This document shows positions 58,501-64,000 of a DNA stretch of 64,000 nt, one piece after another (the first letter of the stretch is position 1; each line of letters begins with the position of its first letter). The DNA comes from Maribellus sp. YY47 (lineage in GTDB: Bacteria > Bacteroidota > Bacteroidia > Bacteroidales > Prolixibacteraceae): assembly GCF_023111095.1 (NCBI RefSeq), contig NZ_JALGYW010000020.1, positions 29,993-93,992 of the forward strand, read 5' to 3'. Below the pieces are notes generated by a model, which was not told the DNA's origin, did no database searches, and worked only from the letters and a program-made list of their open reading frames with translations. The translations under genes and the position numbers were made by a program.

Positions 58501-58868
58501 ACTTCGTACTGGATGCCCGCTTCATCTTTAATGGCATCTAGTATTTCAGTAATTTTTTTGTTTTTGAAATCAGCCGAAATTTCGCGTTCCACATTTATTT
58601 CGCCCGTATAAAAAAAGCGAAATTCACTTTGATCTTCAATTTTGATCAAAAGCTCCTCCAAACTGATTTTTTCTGCTTTCAGGGATAACTTGGTCGTTTG
58701 TGAATAGGTCTCAGAGGCAAATACCCCAAGAAACGATATTAACACAAAAAAGACTGTCAACTTCATAATTTTTAGCAATTTCAACGTACACGGACTTAGC
58801 CCATGGATAGTTCGTTTTTTTTCCATAATTTTGAAATGGTTTGAATAAATAACTGTGATTATTTTCAA
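55587..58868 (-). CDS. susC: SusC/RagA-family TonB-dependent transporter with STN domain (second Sus pair), truncated by amber stop
   Basis: The frame codes for 1093 residues; Met15 (start at 58826) is the likelier start because MEKKRTIHGLSPCTLKLLKI precedes a hydrophobic anchor. The order is STN (about 60-115), carboxypeptidase-like domain (148-220), plug (AAAASIYGSRAPFGVVLITT) and barrel. The frame stops at TAG where the conserved ...QTQTRYLQ segment begins; about 85 residues, the last barrel strands, follow in frame. SusC barrels need the C-terminal strand for outer-membrane assembly, so this copy should be non-functional unless the stop is read through or is a sequencing error. Its partner susD is also damaged. 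Confidence 0.92.
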   Translation of the reverse strand: MKIITVIYSNHFKIMEKKRTIHGLSPCTLKLLKIMKLTVFFVLISFLGVFASETYSQTTKLSLKAEKISLEELLIKIEDQSEFRFFYTGEINVEREISADFKNKKITEILDAIKDEAGIQYEVMGRQIVLSPSNSTKVIKSVQQKKTVTGKITDATGEPLPGVTVAIKGSTQGTVTNIDGIYTINDVKNETELQFSFVGMKTQVILVGEQTSINVVLESDAIGLEEVVAIGYGSQKKVNLTGAVSAVSAEVLESRPVQNVGQALQGIIPGLNFSTSGLGGELNQNLSFNIRGAGTIGTGSNASPLVLIEGMEGDMNALNPQDIESISVLKDAAAASIYGSRAPFGVVLITTKTGKVGRTSVNYNNNFRFTMPLGLPTMLDSYTFALFWNEAAANGGESAKFSDEVIERILQYQAGEIDYGTVPNNNGDRWQYYTGSNANTDWFDEHYRDAAFAQEHSLSINGGNEKIRYYVSGNFLDQEGLSRYSDDQFSRYAVTAKFNATLSEKVKFNYSSKLIREDYEKATQQGDLFFHNIARRWPTVPVTDPNGHYGDASGEIVQLTQGGRTTDRSDWVYQQGQLIISPLKGWNIYAEGNYRIKYYTKHQEVLPAYAYDVEENPYAVGVVWNSAGYSSVYEYDRADNFFSSNIYSDYEFSLNDVHNFKVMAGFNSELMKYRTLGASRSGLITASLPTISTATDNSRAEEGQYQHWATAGFFGRINYNYKERYLIEVNGRYDGTSRFIGDKRWNVFPSFSLGWNMARENFWALDHIFQNFKLRGSYGVLGNQNTSSWYPFYSTMPVGIGNGSWLLGGQKPNTASAPALVSSMLTWEKVSSWNIGLDASMFNNRFTFSGEYFRRKTFDMVGPAPELPEILGTNVPKINNADMESYGFELELNWKDRIGKFNYGVRAVLSDDQQEITSYPNPTGNIGTWYEGQKMGEIWGYVTKGLAQTQAEMDAHLANVSQSNFASQWGAGDIMFADLNDDHKIDGGSGILGDTGDRKIIGNSTPRYRYSLDLTGDWKGFDFRVLLQGVGKRDYMPNGPYFWGAQNMWQSAGFTTHMDYFRDENSVMVQAGHADVNLDAYFPKPYFNTTKNQ

Positions 58869-58996
58869 CTACTTAGAGAAGCGAGAAGTGCGAGTTCTTG
58901 CTTCTTTTTTTTGTGGTAGTTACACAAAAGACAATGTTCTATTTCATAAGCAATTAATGTTTTGTTTTAATTTGTCCTGTTTTGATTATTTATTTT

Positions 58997-59980
58997 CTAT
59001 TGTTCAATCGATTTAATGGTAAATATCCGGGTTTTGTTGTCGAAACTGTACGAAACAGGAGCCGCCTTACTGATCAGTTCCATCACTTCGCTAATGCTCT
59101 CCATTTCGATGGTTCCCGTGTACCACAATTCATTGAGTTTTGGATCGGCAAAATCTATTTTCACATTGTACCACCGCTCCAGGCGTTTTATAAAATCGGG
59201 GAAGGGTTCGCGGTTAAACAGTAACTTGCCGTCTTTCCACGACGTAAAATACTTTGTTTCAACCGGTTTTATTTCGAACCCAAGTCCTGTTTTTTCAATT
59301 TGCTCCCCAGGTTTCAGTGTCACTTCGCGGGTTGAATTTTTAACCGAAAAGGCGACCACTCCTTCAACAAGTGTTGTTTCAAAGTTGTCGTCGTCGGTAT
59401 AAGCCTTAACGTTAAATGAAGTTCCCTTTACTTTTACCTCTCCGTATTCGGTATTTACAATAAAAGGCTTCGAACTTTTCACTACCTCAAAAAAAGCTTC
59501 TCCGACCAGGTTTACCGTTCGTATCTTACCAAACTGAACCGGATATGAAAATGATGAACCGGCATTTAACCAAACTACTGAACCATCGGGTAATGTATAA
59601 TTGGTTTTTGCGCCATAGGGTGTGTATATCGTCTGTAATTGTTCGGCCAGGCCTTTGTCTGACTGATGAAAAAAGAAAATGTTACTCAGCAACAAGGCCG
59701 CCACAAGAACGGCAGCCACACGAAGCCCCCACGTATAAGCCTTAAGTTTACGCAGCGAGGCCTGATGCTTTTCGCGCACAATAATTTCCTGAATTTTTGA
59801 AAGAAGATTGGGATTTGAACGCAGCTCGACCTCGGGTTTCTGCATTTCTTCGTCCCAAAGCGCTTTCATCGCCTGGCTGACAAGCCTATCATTCTTCCTT
59901 TCCGAAAGAAATTCGGTAGCCTTTGAAAATTCATCCGGCTTTAAAATTGAATAGTAATATTTCTTAAGTAAGCTTGTCAT
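58997..59980 (-). CDS. FecR-family anti-sigma factor (second system)
   Basis: The 327-residue protein has a membrane span at about 84-105, a FecR domain at about 118-212 (PDGSVVWLNAGSSFSYPVQF, GEAFFEVVKSSKPFIV, VKGTSFNVKAYTDDD) and a DUF4974 domain at about 255-322 (LFNREPFPDFIKRLERWYNV). Length is typical for the family. It is flanked by the ECF sigma gene and the truncated susC. It has the shape of an intact regulator, so the sigma/anti-sigma pair may persist although the transporter is broken. Confidence 0.93.
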   Translation of the reverse strand: MTSLLKKYYYSILKPDEFSKATEFLSERKNDRLVSQAMKALWDEEMQKPEVELRSNPNLLSKIQEIIVREKHQASLRKLKAYTWGLRVAAVLVAALLLSNIFFFHQSDKGLAEQLQTIYTPYGAKTNYTLPDGSVVWLNAGSSFSYPVQFGKIRTVNLVGEAFFEVVKSSKPFIVNTEYGEVKVKGTSFNVKAYTDDDNFETTLVEGVVAFSVKNSTREVTLKPGEQIEKTGLGFEIKPVETKYFTSWKDGKLLFNREPFPDFIKRLERWYNVKIDFADPKLNELWYTGTIEMESISEVMELISKAAPVSYSFDNKTRIFTIKSIEQ

Positions 59981-60047
59981 AGTTTAGTGTATGATACTTT
60001 ATATACACAGGAATGGACGGTACCCCCAGTGAAAATTTGATATTTTT

Positions 60048-60629
60048 TTAAAAAAACAGATAAAAACAGAGGACAGAAGCGATCCCCAGGTCGGCCAAGC
60101 GATGCTTTAAATACCTCACCGACTGAGTGATATGATACTCTACAGTCTTTGGTTTTATGTCCAGTTTTTCGGCAATTTCTTTGTGCGACAATCCGTCGGA
60201 ACGGCTTAAAAGGAAGATTTCCCTTTGTCTTTCCGGAAGTTCGTCAACAATAATATCGATCTTTTCTTTCAATTCCTCATATTCCACTTCTTCCTGAAAA
60301 ACGTATTCGCCGGCCAGCGAACGGTTTTTAACTTCTTCCCTGGCATTCTGATCGTTTAACTGCCTCCGAAGCTCATTCAGCAAAAGGTTGCGGGTAATGG
60401 TATAGATAAAGGCGTTAAAGGTTTCCGGAGTTTTTATCTTCTTCCTGTTTTGCCATATTTTCACAAACACTTCCTGAAGTACATCATCGATATTGTCCTC
60501 AATTTTGAGAATCGATTTTGAGAAATTGTAAAGTCTGGGGTAATAGTGGTTGAACAAAATCTCCAACGGAGCTTCGTGGTCGTTTGCTAAATCTGATAAT
60601 ATTTTATGTAATCCCTTGATTTCAGACAT
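60048..60629 (-). CDS. ECF RNA polymerase sigma factor (second system)
   Basis: The 193-residue protein contains region 2 (about 20-90: LFNHYYPRLYNFSKSIL, DDVLQEVFVKIWQN) and region 4 (about 130-180: ELPERQREIFLLSRSDGLSH, KEIAEKLDIKPKTVEYHITQ). It has the same length as the first sigma but a different sequence, so the two systems are not a recent duplication. It is the first gene of the second sigma-FecR-SusC-SusD series and is divergent from the GntR gene across a 511-bp gap. Confidence 0.94.
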   Translation of the reverse strand: MSEIKGLHKILSDLANDHEAPLEILFNHYYPRLYNFSKSILKIEDNIDDVLQEVFVKIWQNRKKIKTPETFNAFIYTITRNLLLNELRRQLNDQNAREEVKNRSLAGEYVFQEEVEYEELKEKIDIIVDELPERQREIFLLSRSDGLSHKEIAEKLDIKPKTVEYHITQSVRYLKHRLADLGIASVLCFYLFF

Positions 60630-61140
60630 CCATCCAGGCTTTTATTTCCCGTAGGTTTTATCGTTTTTATTTTAAACAACGTAGGTCAAATTTCAAACAG
60701 TCTTATAAATCACCAAATATTTTTTAGTGACTTTGTCATCCTGTAAAATAAAAAAACTGCCCCCTTAACTAACAACCTTACTACTCATGCTAAGTAACGG
60801 CGAACTATTTTTTTGTACCACAGCCAACTATAAATGTATCAGCTAATTCTGGTAATCTTTATTGTTCCGGATTAAACGCATTTACCGAATCATTCTTTGT
60901 ACTTCTATCTTCATTTAAGCCTTTACTACCCCAATTGACCAAGCCAGGCAGAACCAGCACTAAGAACTTTTGATTTATTTGTGCATTAAAACTCCTTATC
61001 GCCTTGTATACTATCTTTTAGTTTGTTAGCTACTAGTCAATTTATGTAGTACATAAGGCGCAAAAATAAAAAGAAATGCTATTTTATTCGAAAGGATTTA
61101 TCAAATTTGCAGCTCAAAACATATTTAACAAAATTTATTC
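60630..61140. other. Divergent intergenic region between the ECF sigma and GntR genes
   Basis: This AT-rich gap must carry the promoters of both genes. The only clear element is the palindrome at 61042-61056. No ORF, tRNA or convincing TTTG/TAnnTTTG promoter pair was found on either strand. Confidence 0.5.
61042..61056. promoter_or_regulatory. 15-bp palindrome, candidate GntR operator
   Basis: TTATGTAGTACATAA is a perfect 7+1+7 palindrome with a GT-NNN-AC core, as in operators of FadR-type GntR proteins. It lies 85 bp upstream of the GntR start codon, so it could serve autoregulation. Confidence 0.55.
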
Positions 61141-61848
61141 ATGACAGCTCATCAGCTGATAACCCATATATCGACCGTTGATACCAGCAGTCTGGTAGAT
61201 AAAGTAGAAATGCAATTGCTGGAGATTTTTTTAAACCGGGGCCTGAAAACCGGTGACAAAATTCCCAAAGAACTTGAGCTGGCCACCGCAATGGGCGTTA
61301 GCCGAACGGTAATTCGCGAATCGTTGACCCGCTTGAAAACAATGGGGCTTGTCGATTCGGCCAAACACAAAGGAACATTTCTCACCAGTCCGAATCTCAC
61401 TCAGATATTGCAAAAATCGTTGATCCCAAAAATCCTGGACGATATGACATTGAAAAACATTTTCGAGATTCGGCTGATTCTTGAAATTGGTATGGCTGAT
61501 TCCATTTTCAATCATATCACCGACGAAGACATAAAAGAGCTGGAGGAGATTACCGATTCAGAGCCTGAACTATCAAACGATGTATTGTTTGACATTCAAC
61601 ATGAAATCAGATTTCATGGAAAGCTTTATGAAATCACCCAAAATTCAACATTGATGAATTTCCAGGCAATGCTTTTGCCGGCGTTTAATTACGCCTACGA
61701 CAGTGGATTGATTAACAAACCGCTAAAAGAGCAAAAATATACGTCGCACAAGTTTTTGGTGGATATCCTTAAAACAGGTTGTCCGAAGAAATTCAGAGAC
61801 GGAATGAGAAAACATCTCGACAATCATTTTTGCCGTTTGATGAATTAA
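61141..61848 (+). CDS. GntR-family (FadR/UxuR-type, FCD domain) transcriptional regulator
   Basis: The 235-residue protein has a winged helix-turn-helix at about residues 22-85 (LKTGDKIPKELELATAMGVS, RTVIRESLTRLKTMGLVDSA, KHKGTFLTSP) and an all-helical FCD ligand-binding domain at about 100-230, with metal-type acidic/His residues in DIQHEIRFHGKLYEIT. FCD regulators usually respond to sugar acids or other organic acids. A sugar-acid effector would fit a PUL whose catabolic operon goes through a sugar acid. It is the only plus-strand gene and is convergent with the GH2 gene across a shared hairpin. Confidence 0.93.
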   Translation: MTAHQLITHISTVDTSSLVDKVEMQLLEIFLNRGLKTGDKIPKELELATAMGVSRTVIRESLTRLKTMGLVDSAKHKGTFLTSPNLTQILQKSLIPKILDDMTLKNIFEIRLILEIGMADSIFNHITDEDIKELEEITDSEPELSNDVLFDIQHEIRFHGKLYEITQNSTLMNFQAMLLPAFNYAYDSGLINKPLKEQKYTSHKFLVDILKTGCPKKFRDGMRKHLDNHFCRLMN

Positions 61849-61940
61849 ATCCAAATGATCCAGGATTAAGAAAAGCTCTTCTCTAACCAATTTATGACCA
61901 TTCATTTAGACTTACATACTTTCAATTTTTTTGTATAAAA

Positions 61941-61983
61941 AATGGGTATGCACAAACGCCAAACGACGTAATGCATACCCATT
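61941..61983 (-). terminator. Rho-independent terminator between the convergent GntR and GH2 genes
   Basis: Arms 61941-61952 and 61972-61983 pair perfectly over 12 bp. On the minus strand the stem is followed by a T-run (ATTTTTTATAC), which makes it a strong terminator for the GH2 gene (stop at 62017). On the plus strand it may also serve the GntR gene. Confidence 0.85.
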
Positions 61984-62016
61984 CTACTTCCCTAAAAAAG
62001 GGCAATTATATTCTCG

Positions 62017-63828
62017 TTATTTTTCCAGCGATTTGCAAACTTCCTGGTTCACCTTATGAATCCTTTGCTCATCCAGTTTGATCACCTTACGGTCGTAAGT
62101 CATGATGCCGTTTACCTCAATTTCCACATCGGTGGTTTGCGTGTAAACCGCTGCCGAATAACCATTGGTTATCAACTCCTTCAATCGTTCAGCCATTTTT
62201 ACGTAAGCATCGGTGGCTTCCTGCGAATTTTTGTACTGCACATAACCCCAGTTGCGGCCTTTTTCCCAGAGGTGATCTTCAAGCGGCAGGCCAATTCCAC
62301 CGTATTCACCAAGCACATTCACCTTTTTCGAGTTGAAAATCATCATGGCAGGCTCGGGGTAATGGTGCATATCCAGAATGTCTCCAACGTTGTAATGGTT
62401 TCCGCCACTGGCCGAATTTACCAAACGCGAAGGATCGTAGTCTTTAGTCCACTCCACAATTTCTTCGGTTTTAAACTGCCCCCAGGCTTCGTTAAACGGC
62501 ACCCACACCACAACACTCGGGTTGGAATAGGTCAGGTCCATAATTTCTTTCCATTCCTGACGGAAATTTGCTTCCGATTTTGCACTGCGCTCCATCTCTT
62601 TTCCGTCGAAATAGTTGTAACGCTGCCATTGCGGACTGTTATCTCCACTTGGCATATCCTGCCAAACCAGCATTCCTTCGCGATCGCAGTGGTAATACCA
62701 GCGTGCCGGCTCTACTTTTACGTGTTTACGAATCATGTTAAAACCAAAATCTTTGGTTTTTTTGATATCGAACAACAAGGCTTCGTCGGTTGGCGCGGTA
62801 TATAAACCATCGGGCCACCATCCCTGGTCGAGCGGACCAAACTGAAAACAATCTTTGTTGTTAAGCTGCATGCGCATGATGCCGTTCTTATCAACCGAAG
62901 TTGAAATTTTACGCATTCCCACATAACTTTTTACCGCATCGGCTACTTTCCCGTTTTGCACAATGCTCACTTCCATATCGTACAGGAAAGGCGAATCGGG
63001 CGACCACAATTTTGCATCGGGCACAGCCACCAGCACTTCCTGTCCGGCTACGGCTTTTCCGGTACCTACCACTTTGCCGTTGTCGAGCACTTTTACTTCG
63101 ATTAAATCGGTTGTTGCTGTTCCTTCGGTAGTTGCCAATACCGAAACGTTGCCGCCATCGATATTCGGAACAGTGCGCAGGTGCTTGATGTAAGACTTCG
63201 CAACCGGCTCAATCCATACGGTTTGCCAGATACCTGTAACCGGAGTGTACCAGATTCCATGCGGATCGTTCACTTGTTTTCCGCGCGGCTGGTAACCCGA
63301 GTTTGATGGATCCCAAACCCTGACAACCAATGTTTGTTCGCCCTTGGTAAGGAAAGAAGAAATATCGAAACTAAACGGCGTATATCCGCCCTGGTGTGAA
63401 CCAACTTTTACGTCGTTCACCCACACATCGGCTTTCCAATCTACCGCACCAAAATTCAACACCACATTTTTATTTTTCCAGTCGGCAGGCACGGTAAAAG
63501 TGCGTTTGTACCACAGTTCGTTTTTATCGCCCACACGTTTCTGAACACCCGAAAGGCTCGACTCTACCGGATAAGGCACCAATATTTGTCCGTCATAATC
63601 AGCCGGAATATTACTCCCTTGCGGAACAATTGAGTACTCCCACAAACCATTGAGGTTTAACCACTGACCGCGTTCCATTTGCGGCCGCGGATATTCGGGC
63701 AACACATTGGCCGGATCTACTTTTTCGGCCCACGGACTTTTAATCAGGTCGCCGGCGGGTTTCCAGGCTTGGGCTACGGCCATTAAAATACAAAGGCTAA
63801 ACAAAGCCGTAAGAAAAGATTTTCTCAT
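62017..63828 (-). CDS. GH2 family beta-glycosidase, short three-domain form
   Basis: The 603-residue protein is exported (signal peptide to about residue 20). It has the sugar-binding domain (about 50-205: NLNGLWEYSIVP, DVWVNDVKVGSHQGGYTPF), an Ig-like domain (about 210-305) and a TIM barrel (about 310-600). Catalytic Glu447 lies in VWVPFNEAWGQF and Glu508 in NVLGEYGGIGLP. It lacks the C-terminal small domain of LacZ, so it may be a beta-galactosidase, beta-mannosidase or glucuronidase-like enzyme. It follows an unidentified gene tail by about 60 bp and ends before a strong terminator. Confidence 0.93.
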   Translation of the reverse strand: MRKSFLTALFSLCILMAVAQAWKPAGDLIKSPWAEKVDPANVLPEYPRPQMERGQWLNLNGLWEYSIVPQGSNIPADYDGQILVPYPVESSLSGVQKRVGDKNELWYKRTFTVPADWKNKNVVLNFGAVDWKADVWVNDVKVGSHQGGYTPFSFDISSFLTKGEQTLVVRVWDPSNSGYQPRGKQVNDPHGIWYTPVTGIWQTVWIEPVAKSYIKHLRTVPNIDGGNVSVLATTEGTATTDLIEVKVLDNGKVVGTGKAVAGQEVLVAVPDAKLWSPDSPFLYDMEVSIVQNGKVADAVKSYVGMRKISTSVDKNGIMRMQLNNKDCFQFGPLDQGWWPDGLYTAPTDEALLFDIKKTKDFGFNMIRKHVKVEPARWYYHCDREGMLVWQDMPSGDNSPQWQRYNYFDGKEMERSAKSEANFRQEWKEIMDLTYSNPSVVVWVPFNEAWGQFKTEEIVEWTKDYDPSRLVNSASGGNHYNVGDILDMHHYPEPAMMIFNSKKVNVLGEYGGIGLPLEDHLWEKGRNWGYVQYKNSQEATDAYVKMAERLKELITNGYSAAVYTQTTDVEIEVNGIMTYDRKVIKLDEQRIHKVNQEVCKSLEK

Positions 63829-63879
63829 TTTAAGGTAATTTTTAGTTGAATTAAGTATTATAAATTATTCTCTTTCATA

Positions 63880-63900
63880 AGCGGGCACTTAAAACCCGCT
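63880..63900. terminator. Small GC-rich hairpin overlapping the end of the gene cut by the window edge
   Basis: Arms AGCGGG (63880-63885) and CCCGCT (63895-63900) pair perfectly. It includes the stop codon of the partial gene and has no T-run on the minus strand, so its role is uncertain. Confidence 0.35.
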
Positions 63901-64000
63901 GATTATTAATTGTTTATTTTTTAGTTCTTTGACATTTTTGTAATCGTATTTCGTAAGTACTTCTTTTATAGGAGTTTTGTCGAGTAGAGATATGCTAAGG
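63889..64000 (-). CDS. C-terminal end of an unidentified gene, start beyond the window
   Basis: One minus-strand frame is open from the window edge to TAA at 63889-63891, giving about 36 codons that end KYDYKNVKELKNKQLIISGF. It lies in the same direction as the GH2 gene and about 60 bp upstream of it. The short peptide has no recognisable motif. It may be the tail of another PUL enzyme. Confidence 0.45.
   Translation of the reverse strand, partial: LSISLLDKTPIKEVLTKYDYKNVKELKNKQLIISGF

Overview
This window is a polysaccharide utilization locus (PUL) from a Bacteroidota bacterium. The evidence is two SusC/SusD pairs, each preceded by an ECF sigma factor and a FecR-type anti-sigma factor, many lipoproteins with a clear lipobox, discoidin-type surface glycan-binding proteins, and a dense set of exported glycoside hydrolases. 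Protein style suggests Marinilabiliales/Prolixibacteraceae, but that is an impression, not a proof. All but one of the real genes lie on the minus strand, so transcription runs from high to low coordinates. There are no rRNA or tRNA genes, CRISPR arrays or transposases that I can see.

Layout in transcription order. (a) 64000-61.0 kb: the tail of an unidentified gene, a short GH2 enzyme with a strong terminator, and the only plus-strand gene, a GntR/FCD repressor with a palindrome in its leader. (b) 60.6-53.3 kb: ECF sigma, FecR, SusC and SusD. Here susC has an in-frame amber stop near its 3' end and susD has a 1-bp frameshift in its lipoprotein signal. (c) 52.9-37.6 kb: GH20, sulfatase, GH29, GH20, GH2 beta-galactosidase, GH123 and GH20. 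This stretch looks richer in GC than the rest. (d) 36.9-27.5 kb: a block of four carbohydrate-active genes (NPCBM protein, GH29, six-hairpin protein, beta-propeller/GH29 fusion) bounded by a 229-bp near-identical direct repeat of a GH20 gene's 3' end. The distal copy is a pseudogene fragment. (e) 26.8-22.3 kb: GH29, GH97 and an AraC regulator. (f) 22.0-16.8 kb: a tight five-gene operon (sodium/solute symporter, mutarotase-like protein, SDR dehydrogenase, enolase-superfamily dehydratase, HpcH/HpaI aldolase). (g) 16.6-0 kb: ECF sigma, FecR, SusC, SusD, two discoidin-type lipoproteins, a GH110-like beta-helix protein, a large six-hairpin protein and a GH32-like protein cut by the window edge.

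Taken together the enzymes would remove fucose (four GH29 domains), galactose (GH2, GH110, GH97), N-acetylhexosamines (three GH20, one GH123) and sulfate (one sulfatase) from a fucosylated, sulfated, amino-sugar-rich glycan such as a mucin-like or other animal-type glycan. The operon at 16.8-22.0 kb fits a non-phosphorylative (oxidative) route for the released 6-deoxyhexose, most simply L-fucose, giving pyruvate and lactaldehyde. Substrate and pathway are inferences from family membership and gene order.

The most notable points are the direct-repeat-bounded block with its GH20 relic, the two lesions in the second SusC/SusD pair, a GH29 domain with altered active-site motifs fused to a beta-propeller, and the deoxysugar catabolic operon embedded between the regulator and the sigma factor of the PUL.
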